A stretch of 64,000 bases of DNA from an uncultured Prevotellaceae bacterium (GCA_902775475.1 CACYME010000011.1:34545-98544), one strand, 5' to 3'; shown: positions 48,532-57,404, numbered from the stretch's first letter. Made by a program: numbers and translations. The notes: generated by a model from the letters alone, not told the origin.

Positions 48532-49899
48532 TTACCAGCGGTCTCTGGTCTGGATGTCGTCGGCCCAGCGGTGGTCCTTGGGGAAGGGCTGTCCGCCCCA
48601 TGCCTTCACCTGCGTCCAGGGCTCTGCGGGGTCGGTCCAGAAGGGGTGGTCGGCAGGCAGTCCGAGTGGCATGAGCGAGAGGCTGGTCATGTAGAGCGAG
48701 CCGTTGTTGGTGTACCAGTCGGCGGTCTCGGGCTGCGAGCCGCAGAAGCCGATGGTGAGGAATCCGCCGTCGTTGTAGTTCTGCTGCTGGTCGTACATGC
48801 GGTGCATGACGGCGGTGAGGGCGGCGCGCACCTGTCCGTTCGAGAGCTCCTTGGGCAGCGTCTGCTTCCAGGCCATCAGTGCGAGGGGCTGCATGGCGGC
48901 CATGCGGTAGGGCGTGCTGCGCCCGATGACGGGGAAGGTGCCCTCGGGGGATATGAAGCGCTCGAGGATGATGCTGTACTTCTGTGCCCGCTTCAGGGCG
49001 CGGTCGAAGTATTTCTTGTATTCCAGCCGGGTGTTGGCCTTGGCGTCGATCATGTTCTGCAGGGTCTCGAGGTACATGGCGTGGAAGACGTAGCTCGAAT
49101 AGTAGTCGAAGGCGAAGACGGGTCCGTCGGCATACCATCCGTCGCCGACATACCACTCCTCGACCTTGCGGATGGTCATCATCACGCGGAAGTCGTCGTA
49201 CTCACGCAGCCCAGCGGCCTTGGCGATGAAGCTCTCGATGACGCTGCTGAAGAGGAACCAGTTGGTGTAGGGCGGCTCGATGCTGCGCAGCTTCTTGAAC
49301 TCGGTGATGTAGCGCTGCTTGGTCACCTCGTCGAGGGGCACCCACAGGGCGTCGTAGGCCCGGATGAACGACTCGGCGATGTAGGCGGCATCGACGAGGT
49401 TCTGCCCGCTGACGCCCCAGCAGAGGTAGTCGGGGCTGTCGGGGTCGACGCTGTTCTTGTAGGCGGCCAGCGCCCACTGGCGCAGCTGGGCCACCATCTC
49501 TGCTTCGGAGAGAGAGGCCCCTGAAGCCCCCCCTACTGCCCCCGAAGGGGCTTCTTTAGTCTTGCGGGTCTTGGGGTCTGTCGTGCCCCCCTCGGAAGGC
49601 GAAGAGGGGGCTTCGGCTTCTGCCAGACTCAGCCAGGGGGCGATGCCGGCCATCAGTCGGCCGAAGGTCTCCATGTAGACCACCTTGCGGTTGCGGTTGT
49701 CGAAGGAGGGCGAGAACTCGGTCTTCATGTTCTTCTGCAGCTCGCCCTTGGCCATGTTCTCTAAGACGGGCTGGGCCATGCGCCAGGCTTCCTGGCACCA
49801 GTACTGGCGGTCGGTGAGCTGGGGCGCCTGCTTCTTCTTGGCTGCTGCGGGCACGATGGCCATCAGGGTCAGCAGCGAAAGGATGATGAGCTTTTTCAT
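48532..49899 (-). CDS. DUF2264 domain protein with an in-frame repeat insertion
   Basis: 455 residues with a signal peptide (1-20). It has the DUF2264 pattern: FGRLMAGIAPWLSL, DYLCWGVSGQNLVDAAYIAESFIRA, YTNWFLFSSVIESFIAKA, YVGDGWYADGPVFAFDYYSSYVFH, and QPETADWYTNNGSLYMTSLSLMPLGLPADHPFW. The helical-barrel style sequence and genomic setting suggest a glycan-degrading enzyme acting on uronic-acid or rhamnose-containing oligosaccharides; this is inference. Residues about 94-129 (EAPSSPSEGGTTDPKTRKTK and on) split the usual SLAE...E.... region and come from a palindromic element (49514-49619) also found in the helicase gene. Operon with GH53 and GH43. Confidence 0.88.
   Translation of the reverse strand: MKKLIILSLLTLMAIVPAAAKKKQAPQLTDRQYWCQEAWRMAQPVLENMAKGELQKNMKTEFSPSFDNRNRKVVYMETFGRLMAGIAPWLSLAEAEAPSSPSEGGTTDPKTRKTKEAPSGAVGGASGASLSEAEMVAQLRQWALAAYKNSVDPDSPDYLCWGVSGQNLVDAAYIAESFIRAYDALWVPLDEVTKQRYITEFKKLRSIEPPYTNWFLFSSVIESFIAKAAGLREYDDFRVMMTIRKVEEWYVGDGWYADGPVFAFDYYSSYVFHAMYLETLQNMIDAKANTRLEYKKYFDRALKRAQKYSIILERFISPEGTFPVIGRSTPYRMAAMQPLALMAWKQTLPKELSNGQVRAALTAVMHRMYDQQQNYNDGGFLTIGFCGSQPETADWYTNNGSLYMTSLSLMPLGLPADHPFWTDPAEPWTQVKAWGGQPFPKDHRWADDIQTRDRW
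49514..49619. repeat. EAPSSP-type palindromic element in the DUF2264 gene
   Basis: GGCGAAGAGGGGGCTTC (49598-49614) and CCCCCTACTGCCCCCG (49529-49544) recur, in reverse complement, at the two ends of the helicase insertion (61924-61940 and 62090-62105). The core holds TTTAGTCTTGC. Both arms pair with each other imperfectly. Confidence 0.82.
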
Positions 49900-49914
49900 T
49901 ATCGTTGTGATTTT

Positions 49915-50042
49915 TGGGGGAGTTAAAGGGGAGTTAAAGGACGATAGACTCTTCCCTTGTTTTTACCTTTGGGGGTGGAAGCAAGGAGTTGCAAGACTAA
50001 CGTCCTTTAACTCCCTTAACTCCTTTAACTCCCTTTAACTCC
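49915..50042. repeat. GGAGTTAAAGG palindromic element between the GH43 and DUF2264 genes
   Basis: Left arm GGAGTTAAAGGGGAGTTAAA through GGACGATAGACTC faces CAAGACTAACGTCCTTTAAC through the CTCC repeats. The core ends GACGTTAGTCTTGC (minus strand) resemble the cores of the elements in the GH3-like, helicase and DUF2264 genes. It fills the whole 146-bp gap. Confidence 0.8.
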
Positions 50043-50045
50043 TCA

Positions 50046-52886
50046 TTATTTATTTATAAAGTGTTTCTTTCCGTTCATGATGTAGATGCCGGCCTTGGCG
50101 GGCTGGCTGACGCGTCGGCCCTGCAGGTCGTAGAGCTGGCCGACGGCTGGTGCCTGGCGCTGCAGGTCGGCGATGCCGGTGCTGAGCGAGCCGAAGTTGA
50201 AGGCGCGGTTCATCATCTGGTTCAGTGCGGCCACGTCGGCCATCTTCGTCAGCGGGCGGTTGTAGACCACCACGTCGTCGAAGCTGGCATCGGGCGAGCC
50301 CCAGAACGAGCCGTAGCCGAGATAGAAGCTGGGGCTGGCGGTGAGCAGGTCTACGATGGCGTTGTAGTCGAAGGCGGCCTTCGTGGTGATGCTCTTGCCG
50401 TTCTGTTCGCCTTTGAAGCGGTCGCCTGTGCGGAGCGTCCCGTCGACGTAGACGTTGATGCCGCGTGTTGCCGTGCGCGAGAAGACGATGGTGACTTGGT
50501 GCCACTGTCCCACGCTGAGGTTCGTGGTCTGCACGGTCTCCGGGTGGTTGATGTCAATCCAGTTTCCGGCGCCGTCGTTATAGCCGGTGTAGAGGTTGCC
50601 CGTCATGTAGAGTCGGGCATTGCCGGCGTTGAAGCCGAAGAGGGCATCCCAGAGGTTGGCGTCGGTGCGCTTCACCCAGAAGGCGAGCGTGGCGCCCTCG
50701 TCGAGCGCCAGCCCGAAGAGCGGGTTGGGCATGCTCACGTAGCTCTCCTTGCCGTTGGCCCCGGCGCTGAGGTGCACGTAGCTGCCGTTGCGCAGCGGCT
50801 CGTCGCTCTCGATAGTAGGCTTCCTCGTGATGTTCTTGCGCAGCAGCTCGGCCTGTTGGTCGGTGTTGAAGCTGTTGATGAGGTTGTCGGCCTGGTCGAA
50901 GCCATAGTGGGCCACGATGCCGTCCTGCCACTCGGTGCTCTGCGGCTTGGCATTCTCTTCCGAGAGGGCTTTTACGTTGTAGGTCTGCTGCCAGTAGTAG
51001 CCCGGCGTGCTGAGTCGGGCGTCGAGCGCCACGGTGGTGTTCTCGCTGACGCCGCTGGGGTTATAGCGTCCGTAGGGGCTGATGATGTCGGGGTGGCTGC
51101 TGGTCCATAGCGGCTCAACGTTGGGGTCGCCCTGCCAGAGGCTGTAGAGGTCGACGTTCTTGCTGATGGACTGCCCCTCGCGGATGGGCACCGTCTGGTT
51201 GTTCAGCTGCCATGCCAGGGCATACTTCGGGTGCAGCTTGTAGGCCCAGAGGCCTGCTCCCGACTGTGCGTTGGCGCTGATGGCGATGGCGTGGGTATTG
51301 CGCTCGTCCATCGTCTGCTCGATGACTACGCCCTCGTACTTCACGCCGCCCATCGTCAGGCTGACGTAGCTGGTGCCCTCCTGCTGCGACCAGCGTCCAG
51401 TGCGCTCACCGCTGATGGTCCCGTCCTCGCCGAGCACCACCTCGATGGGCTCCACCTGCTCCAGGGCTTTATGGTCGTTGGCAAACTTGTGGATGAGCAC
51501 GCTGTAGGTGCCAGCCACCTCGTGGGCCGTGAAGTACTGGCGCGAGGCCAGGTGCTGGTCGGTGAGCGTATCGCCGTTGTATTCGAAGGGTGCCGCCACG
51601 AGCCATCCGTCTTTGTTGACGAAGACCTGGTGCACGCGCACCTGATGGCCCTCGTCGCCGGCCTTCTGGTCGTTGCAGAAGCGGGTGTGATAGACCAGGT
51701 AGGTGCGCCCGTCGGGGGCGGCGATGATGCTGTTGTGCCCCTGCGAGCGCTCGCCCTGCGGCATGAACCCCCAGTGGCTGTAGGGGCCGAGCAGCTTCTG
51801 TCCGCGTGCTGGGGCGTTGGGGCCGTAGTTCAGGCTGTAGGAAGTGAAGATGGCGTTGCGGCCCCCCGGGTCCTTATAGGGTCCGTCGGGTGTCTGCGAG
51901 CGGAAGACGCGCATCTCGTAGCCACCCTTCTGGTCCAGTCCACCGTAGCTCATGAAGAGGTAGTAGTAGTTGCCGATGTGCTCGATGTAGGGCCCCTCGC
52001 CCGAGACGTAGTGCCCGCCGGCAATCTTCTTGCCGAAGTAGGGGTCGGTGGTGATGTCGTCGCCGCTGCCCACCAGCTGGTAAGTCACGTCGTAGTCGCG
52101 CAGTCCGTTCTCCTCGTTCAGGCGCAGCATCCAGATGCCTCCGCTCCAGGAGCCGTAGGCCATCCAGAGCTGCCCCTCCTCGTCGTAGAAGACGCAGGGG
52201 TCGATGTTATTGGGATAGCGGTTGCCCCATTTGTTGCCGGTGTTATAGCGCGATGGCAGCGATGCCTGCGTGCCGATGACCAGCTCCAGGTCGGTGATTT
52301 TCCACGTGTGCTGGCTGTCGTAGAATCCGCTGATGACCACGGGTCCCTGGTAGAGATAGGGCCCCTCGATGTTGTTGGAGGTGAGCAGGATGATGCTCGA
52401 GTGCCATGCGTCGCCGTTGATGCTCAGGTACTGGCACCACTTCTGCATCGTAGGGTTCCAGATGACGTCGGGTGCCCACATGTTGCCGTTCACGCTGTAG
52501 CCTGCGTCGGTGCGTGCTGCCCAGTCGAAGGCGTTGAACTGAGGGAAGCTGACCATCTGTCCGCCCTTGGGCACCTGCGTCACCGCCGGGGTGACGAAGG
52601 CGGTCTCGTTCGAGGCGTTGTTGTTGTTGCCCACCTTCCAGGGTGAGCTGAAGCCGGTCCAGTTCACCATGTCGCTGGTCCAGGCGCAGGCCCGGTGGGA
52701 GCCGAAGATGTAGTAGCGCTGGTTCGACGGGCAGTAGACCACCGAGGGGTCGTGCACGCTGACGCGGCGCTTCGAAGTGTTCTTGTAGAGGGTCTTGGCC
52801 TGTTGCACCGTCAGTTCGGTCTCCTGTGCCGTCACGGTGGCCAGTGGCAGCAAAGCCAGCAGCAGGATACTCAATGTTTTCTTCAT
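50046..52886 (-). CDS. GH43 family arabinanase with C-terminal LamG-like domain
   Basis: 946 residues from the ATG at 52886. Signal peptide (1-21, ending TVTA). Five-bladed propeller with VSVHDPSVVY (catalytic base Asp near 44), NNIDPCVFYDEEGQLWMAYGSW (pKa-tuning Asp near 229) and VSGEGPYIEHIGNYYYLFMS (acid Glu near 295). An arabinanase-type C-terminal beta domain (about 460-620) and a concanavalin/LamG-like domain (about 650-865) follow, then the tail LYDLQGRRVSQPAKAGIYIM. It probably cuts alpha-1,5-arabinan. First gene of the GH43-DUF2264-GH53 operon, with its own promoter. Confidence 0.94.
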   Translation of the reverse strand: MKKTLSILLLALLPLATVTAQETELTVQQAKTLYKNTSKRRVSVHDPSVVYCPSNQRYYIFGSHRACAWTSDMVNWTGFSSPWKVGNNNNASNETAFVTPAVTQVPKGGQMVSFPQFNAFDWAARTDAGYSVNGNMWAPDVIWNPTMQKWCQYLSINGDAWHSSIILLTSNNIEGPYLYQGPVVISGFYDSQHTWKITDLELVIGTQASLPSRYNTGNKWGNRYPNNIDPCVFYDEEGQLWMAYGSWSGGIWMLRLNEENGLRDYDVTYQLVGSGDDITTDPYFGKKIAGGHYVSGEGPYIEHIGNYYYLFMSYGGLDQKGGYEMRVFRSQTPDGPYKDPGGRNAIFTSYSLNYGPNAPARGQKLLGPYSHWGFMPQGERSQGHNSIIAAPDGRTYLVYHTRFCNDQKAGDEGHQVRVHQVFVNKDGWLVAAPFEYNGDTLTDQHLASRQYFTAHEVAGTYSVLIHKFANDHKALEQVEPIEVVLGEDGTISGERTGRWSQQEGTSYVSLTMGGVKYEGVVIEQTMDERNTHAIAISANAQSGAGLWAYKLHPKYALAWQLNNQTVPIREGQSISKNVDLYSLWQGDPNVEPLWTSSHPDIISPYGRYNPSGVSENTTVALDARLSTPGYYWQQTYNVKALSEENAKPQSTEWQDGIVAHYGFDQADNLINSFNTDQQAELLRKNITRKPTIESDEPLRNGSYVHLSAGANGKESYVSMPNPLFGLALDEGATLAFWVKRTDANLWDALFGFNAGNARLYMTGNLYTGYNDGAGNWIDINHPETVQTTNLSVGQWHQVTIVFSRTATRGINVYVDGTLRTGDRFKGEQNGKSITTKAAFDYNAIVDLLTASPSFYLGYGSFWGSPDASFDDVVVYNRPLTKMADVAALNQMMNRAFNFGSLSTGIADLQRQAPAVGQLYDLQGRRVSQPAKAGIYIMNGKKHFINK

Positions 52887-52926
52887 TTTAGTAGTTTTAG
52901 TCGGCAATGTGGATAGTTATTTGCCG

Positions 52927-52958
52927 CAAAGGTACGCCAAAAAGGCGAAAAGGCCAAA
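52927..52958 (-). promoter_or_regulatory. Promoter of the GH43 operon
   Basis: On the minus strand TTTG (52955-52958), exactly 20 bp, TACCTTTG (52927-52934), 40 bp before the ATG at 52886. A strong consensus match. Confidence 0.75.
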
Positions 52959-52973
52959 CTTTTTCCCAAATAT

Positions 52974-53005
52974 TTTGCCCGTTTCGCGGGAAATGCATAT
53001 CTTTG
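52974..53005 (+). promoter_or_regulatory. Promoter of the beta-helix lipoprotein gene
   Basis: TTTG (52974-52977), 20 bp, TATCTTTG (52998-53005), 21 bp before the ATG at 53027. It is back to back with the GH43 promoter, only 15 bp between the -33 boxes. Confidence 0.75.
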
Positions 53006-53026
53006 CATGACTAATTATCAAAACCT

Positions 53027-54004
53027 ATGAAGACAAAGAGACATTTCGCACTGCTGGCATGGCCCGCTATGGGCGTGCTGCTGATGGGGCTGTTGGCAGC
53101 CTCGTGTAAGGACGGCAAGACGGCCAAGGAGGCCGAAGCCAATGTAGAGGAGGCCGAGGAGCTGGACGAGGAGGACATGGCCGACAACCCCGACGCCTAC
53201 TTCCAGGATGTGAAGACGGTGAAGGTGAAGACGGCCTTAGAGTTCCTCAGTGCGCTGAAGAGCAACCGCCACATCATCATCACCGAGAGCGACGACCTGG
53301 ACCTGACCGACGCTATCAACACTATGGCGAACAACGACGAGATGGATTCCTACTCCTGGGGCGACGGCTCTGTGCGCACTAATGCCGGCGTGTTCTACAA
53401 TGAGGAGTTCGACGGTAACACCATCGTCATCTCGAAGCTCCACGACGTGTTCATCGAGGGACAGGGCACCGAGGGTGCCGACCTGCGCGTGGTGCCGCGC
53501 TATGCCGACGTGCTGCGCTTCGAGAACTGCCGCAACATCGCCATCCGTAACGTCACCATGGGCCACTATGCCGCCGGCTCCTGCTCGGGCGACGTGCTCG
53601 TGCTGAAGAAGACGAAGAACGTGCTCGTTGACGACTGCCGCATCTTCGGCTGCGGCGTCAACGGCCTGAACACTAGCTATGCCACCGACGTTAAGGTGAA
53701 GAACTCGAACATCTACGGCTGCAGCGACCGCGGCATCGTCATGGAGGGCTCGCGCAACATCAGCTTCGAGAAGTGCAAGGTCTACGACAACGACTTCGGT
53801 GCCCTCTATGCCGACGAGGGCTGCGAGAAGGTGGTCTTCGACAAGTGCAAGTTCTACGACAACGGCGGCTCGCTCTTCAACTGCCTCACGGAAATCAGGG
53901 TGAAGAACAGCGAGCTGACCCACCACCGCGGCACCGACCTGTCGAACGTGAACACCTACAACTGCGAGTTGCACTTGGACGACAGCGAAGGCGGTGAGTA
54001 CTAA
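53027..54004 (+). CDS. Right-handed parallel beta-helix lipoprotein
   Basis: 325 residues. Signal with lipobox LAASC (Cys near 27), an acidic linker (about 30-58, EEAEELDEEDMADNPD), then parallel beta-helix coils from about 65 to 320: repeated ...V.I.NC.I.... turns such as ENCRNIAIRNVTMGHY, TKNVLVDDCRIFGCGVNG, VKNSNIYGCSDRGIV, KCKVYDNDFGALY. The fold is that of pectate-lyase-like and periplasmic carbohydrate-acting (NosD/CASH) proteins, but no catalytic Arg/Asp trio is clear. It is divergently transcribed from the arabinanase operon. Confidence 0.85.
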   Translation: MKTKRHFALLAWPAMGVLLMGLLAASCKDGKTAKEAEANVEEAEELDEEDMADNPDAYFQDVKTVKVKTALEFLSALKSNRHIIITESDDLDLTDAINTMANNDEMDSYSWGDGSVRTNAGVFYNEEFDGNTIVISKLHDVFIEGQGTEGADLRVVPRYADVLRFENCRNIAIRNVTMGHYAAGSCSGDVLVLKKTKNVLVDDCRIFGCGVNGLNTSYATDVKVKNSNIYGCSDRGIVMEGSRNISFEKCKVYDNDFGALYADEGCEKVVFDKCKFYDNGGSLFNCLTEIRVKNSELTHHRGTDLSNVNTYNCELHLDDSEGGEY

Positions 54005-54097
54005 TTTTTGGTATAACAAATTTAACATTTAATTGTTACCGAAAGTTAAAGTTGTTCCCTGCAAAATGTTGAAACAAATTTAACGGAAAGTTCCATT

Positions 54098-54470
54098 TAA
54101 GGCCCTCAAAACTCGCTTCTTTTTCACGAAAAAACTTTTGGCTGAAAATAAGCGAGTTTTGAGGGTTTTTGCTAAATAGTTGTCTGTCAGTTATTTAGGC
54201 TTAAAATGCGCTAAAAACCCGCCGCGAGGCCAGAAAAAGTCAACGCCAAATTTTCAAAAGGCGTTGACTTTTGAAATTTTGGCGTGCTTACAAAAACGGA
54301 TTTCAAGGCAAAAAAACGCCCAAAAAGCAGCACAAATCGGCGTAAATGTGCAAAAATTGGGTCGAAAATGACTTTTTCACGCTCAGAAAACGCTGCACAA
54401 ACAGCCACAAGTGTGCATTTTTCGTTCTAGATTGAAAATTTTTTTTGTAAAAAATCGTGAATCAGAAATT
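54098..54470 (+). repeat. Long intergenic repeat, copy D (diverged, hairpin flipped)
   Basis: Shares CACGAAAAAACTTTTGG, TTTTGCTAAATAGTTG, GTCAACGCC/GGCGTTGAC and GGCGTGCTTACAAAAACG with copies A-C, but the GCCCGAT hairpin and its surroundings are lost. The left end has a 16-bp perfect inverted repeat CCCTCAAAACTCGCTT (54103-54118) / 54150-54165. The 12-nt loop of the central stem runs in the opposite orientation to copies A-C. The stretch 54005-54097 shows nothing else. Confidence 0.75.
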
Positions 54471-54524
54471 GGCCGTCGAGCGACTTTTTCCAGATGAGAA
54501 AAATTGTTAAAAAACGGTGTTCGG

Positions 54525-54556
54525 CTTGTTTTATGATAAGATTATAATTATCTTTG
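54525..54556 (+). promoter_or_regulatory. Promoter of the AAA ATPase gene
   Basis: CTTG (54525-54528), 20 bp, TATCTTTG (54549-54556), 19 bp before the ATG at 54576. Confidence 0.6.
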
Positions 54557-54575
54557 CATAAAAATTTGCGAAGCT

Positions 54576-55694
54576 ATGCAAGTTACCAATCCCTTTGTGG
54601 TACAAGGCTACCTGTCGCCACACTATTTCTGCGACCGCGTGGAAGAAACCCGCTATCTGTCACAGCTTGTCACCAACGGCAACAACGTGGCGCTCATTTC
54701 ACCGCGCAGGATGGGCAAGACGGGTCTCATCCTCCATTGTCTGAACCAGGCGAGCATCAAGGAAGCCTATTATACATTTGTCGTCGACATCTATGCGACG
54801 AAAAACCTGCAGGAGTTCGTCTTCGAGCTGGGAAGAGCCATCATGGCAACACTGAAGCCGAAAGGCCACCGCGCCTGGGAGCTGTTCTTGAACTGCATAG
54901 CGTCGCTGCGGAGCACCATCACCTTCGACATGAACGGTAATCCCGAGTGGGGGCTGGGCATCGGCGAGGTGAAGACCCCGGCGACGACCCTCGACGAGAT
55001 TTTCGACTACCTGGAGCATGCCGGAAGGCCCTGCATCGTGGCCATCGACGAGTTCCAGGTGGTGGCCAACTATTCCGACAGCAACATCGAAGCCGTGCTG
55101 CGGACGCGCATACAGCGATGCCGGAACACCACCTTTATCTATGCTGGTTCGCAGCGCCACATGATGTCGGAGATATTCCTCACCCCCTCAAGGCCGTTCT
55201 ACCAGAGCACGATGCTCATGTCGCTCGGCCAGATTGCCCTGGACCGCTATACCGACTTTGCGCAGAACCTGTTCGGCGAATATCAGAAGAGCATCACCGC
55301 CGAGGCCATTGCCGATGTCTACAACCGCTACGACGGCATCACCTGGTATCTGCAAGCCGTGCTCAACGCCCTCTTCGCCATGACCGAGCGCGGCGAATGC
55401 TGCACGCCGGAGATGGTGGAGCAGGCCATTGAGCAGGTCGTCACCCAGCAGAGCTTCGCCTATGCCTCGCTGCTGCATCAGCTGCCCACGAAGCAGAAAG
55501 AGGTGCTCGTGGCCATCTGCAAAGAGGGAAAGGCCGAGAACATCACCTCGCGGCAGTTCCTGCAGAAGTACCACCTGACGGCAAGCTCGGTGCAGGCAGC
55601 CGTAAAGGGGCTGCTGGAGAAAGACTTCATCACCTTCGACATGGGCGTCTACTCCCCCTGCGACCGTTTCTTTGCTCAGTGGCTCCTGAGATAG
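54576..55694 (+). CDS. AAA ATPase of the archaeal-ATPase-like (STAND-related) family
   Basis: 372 residues. Starts NPFVVQGYLSPHYFCDRVEE, typical of this group, then Walker A ISPRRMGKTGLI (about 47-58), Walker B CIVAIDEFQV (about 153-162), a sensor region FIYAGSQRHMM, and a C-terminal winged-helix-like segment (about 300-372, with LQKYHLTASSVQAAVKGLLEKDFI). Members are ATP-binding regulators of unclear role, often variable between strains; some are thought to act in defence or DNA transactions. The gene stands alone with its own promoter and follows repeat D. I cannot assign a function. Confidence 0.85.
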   Translation: MQVTNPFVVQGYLSPHYFCDRVEETRYLSQLVTNGNNVALISPRRMGKTGLILHCLNQASIKEAYYTFVVDIYATKNLQEFVFELGRAIMATLKPKGHRAWELFLNCIASLRSTITFDMNGNPEWGLGIGEVKTPATTLDEIFDYLEHAGRPCIVAIDEFQVVANYSDSNIEAVLRTRIQRCRNTTFIYAGSQRHMMSEIFLTPSRPFYQSTMLMSLGQIALDRYTDFAQNLFGEYQKSITAEAIADVYNRYDGITWYLQAVLNALFAMTERGECCTPEMVEQAIEQVVTQQSFAYASLLHQLPTKQKEVLVAICKEGKAENITSRQFLQKYHLTASSVQAAVKGLLEKDFITFDMGVYSPCDRFFAQWLLR

Positions 55695-55736
55695 GCCTGC
55701 TCAGAGGGGCTGCGGAAACGCTAAAAAAAGTAAATC

Positions 55737-55769
55737 TTTCGATTATTACAAAACTTTGGGCTACCTTTG
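55737..55769 (+). promoter_or_regulatory. Promoter of the GH3-like gene
   Basis: TTTC (55737-55740), 21 bp, TACCTTTG (55762-55769), leaving a 75-bp leader before the ATG at 55845. Confidence 0.5.
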
Positions 55770-55844
55770 CAGTCTGATTCAGTGACGGGGCCGCCAACGA
55801 GGCTGCCAGCCGCTGGATGTCGACGACTAAAACAACGACTGCAA

Positions 55845-57404
55845 ATGAGCATCACAAGCATAGCAAGAAGACTGTTTGCCCCCCGCTGGCGCGAGCTGGA
55901 ACGCCACCTCAACGGGGCCGAGGAACTGCAGCGACAAGTGCTGTCGCGCTTAGTGAACAGCGCCAAGGACACGGAGTGGGGGCGCTATCACCACTATGGC
56001 AGCATGAAGACCTACGAGGACTTCGTGCGCTGCTGTCCGCTGACCTCCTACGAAGACCTGAAGGGCCACATCGACCGCATGCGCCACGGCGAGCAGGACG
56101 TGCTCTGGCCGGGGCGCGTGAAATGGTACGCCAAGTCGAGCGGCACCACGAACGACAAGTCGAAGTTCATCCCCGTGTCGAAGGAGGGACTGAAGCGCCT
56201 GCACTACAAGGGCGGCACCGACGCCGTGGCCATCTACCTGCGCAACAACCCGCAGAGCCGCATGTTCGACGGCAAGGGCCTCATCCTCGGCGGCAGCCAT
56301 CAGCCCAACTACAACCTGCCCGGCTCGCTGGTGGGCGACCTCAGCGCCATCCTCATCGAGAACATCAACCCCGTGGTGAACCTGGTGCGCGTGCCGCAGA
56401 AGGAGACGGCGCTGCTGAGCGACTTCGAGCTGAAGCGAGACCGCATAGCCCGCGAGGCCATGCACAAGAACGTGACCAACCTGAGCGGCGTGCCCTCGTG
56501 GATGCTCTCGGTGCTGAACCGCGTGATGGAGCTCTCGGGGAAGACCCATCTGGAGGAGGTGTGGCCCAACCTGGAGGTGTTCTTCCACGGCGGCGTGGCC
56601 TTCACCCCCTATCGTGAGCAGTACCAGCAGCTTATCACCAGCCCGAAGATGCACTACATGGAGACCTACAACGCCTCCGAGGGCTTCTTCGGCCTGCAGG
56701 ACGACCCCGCCGACAAGTCGATGCTCCTCATGGCCGACTACGACGTGTTCTACGAGTTCCAGGAGTTGAGAGTTGAGGGTTCAGAGTTGAGAGACGTTAG
56801 CTCTGACGACCAGTCTAAAGCCTCTCAACACTCAACACTCAACACTCAACCCGTTGTCCCCCTCTGGGGCGTGGAGACGGGCAAGAACTACGCCATGATC
56901 ATCTCCACGTCGTGCGGACTCTGGCGCTACATGATTGGCGACACCATTCAGTTCACCTCTACCAACCCCTACAAGTTCATCATCTCGGGCCGCACGAAGA
57001 GCTTCATCAATGCCTTTGGCGAGGAGCTCATCGTCGACAACGCCGAGAAGGGACTGGCCTACGCCTGCCAGCAGACGGGGGCTCAGGTGCTGGAGTACAC
57101 CGCCGCACCGGTGTTCATGGACAAGAATGCCAAGTGCCGCCACCAGTGGCTCATCGAGTTCAGCGTGCCGCCGCAGGACCTGCAGCGCTTCGCCCGTCTG
57201 CTCGACGCCCACCTGCAGGAGCTGAACAGCGACTACGAGGCCAAGCGCTACAAGGACATCACCCTGCAGCACCTCGAAATCATCCAGGCCCGCCCCGGCC
57301 TGTTCAACGACTGGCTCGCCTCGAAGGGCAAGCTCGGCGGACAGCACAAGGTGCCCCGCCTCTCGAACAGCCGGGAATATATCGAAGAGCTGCTGAAGCT
57401 GTAA
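55845..57404 (+). CDS. GH3 auxin-responsive-promoter-like acyl-adenylate amidosynthetase with in-frame insertion
   Basis: 519 residues from the ATG at 55845 (MSITSIARRLFAPRW); the frame is open upstream, but this start fits the family. Landmarks: YAKSSGTTNDKSKFIPVS (phosphate-binding loop), MHYMETYNASEGFFGLQ (adenylation motif), LWRYMIGDTIQFT, and SFINAFGEELIVDNAEKGLAYAC. In plants GH3 enzymes join amino acids to acyl acids; the bacterial substrate is unknown. Residues about 308-336 (LRVEGSELRDVSSDDQSKAS and on) are a repeat-derived insertion (56765-56850) between YEF and VVPLWGVE. The downstream gene's palindromic arm starts at its stop codon. Confidence 0.9.
   Translation: MSITSIARRLFAPRWRELERHLNGAEELQRQVLSRLVNSAKDTEWGRYHHYGSMKTYEDFVRCCPLTSYEDLKGHIDRMRHGEQDVLWPGRVKWYAKSSGTTNDKSKFIPVSKEGLKRLHYKGGTDAVAIYLRNNPQSRMFDGKGLILGGSHQPNYNLPGSLVGDLSAILIENINPVVNLVRVPQKETALLSDFELKRDRIAREAMHKNVTNLSGVPSWMLSVLNRVMELSGKTHLEEVWPNLEVFFHGGVAFTPYREQYQQLITSPKMHYMETYNASEGFFGLQDDPADKSMLLMADYDVFYEFQELRVEGSELRDVSSDDQSKASQHSTLNTQPVVPLWGVETGKNYAMIISTSCGLWRYMIGDTIQFTSTNPYKFIISGRTKSFINAFGEELIVDNAEKGLAYACQQTGAQVLEYTAAPVFMDKNAKCRHQWLIEFSVPPQDLQRFARLLDAHLQELNSDYEAKRYKDITLQHLEIIQARPGLFNDWLASKGKLGGQHKVPRLSNSREYIEELLKL
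56765..56850. repeat. GTTGAGAG palindromic element in the GH3-like gene
   Basis: Arms GTTGAGAGTTGAGGGTT (56765-56781) and CACTCAACACTCAAC (56836-56850); core GAGAGACGTTAG....CAGTCTAAAG. It is homologous to 60717-60816 in the helicase gene. Read in frame without a stop. Confidence 0.85.
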
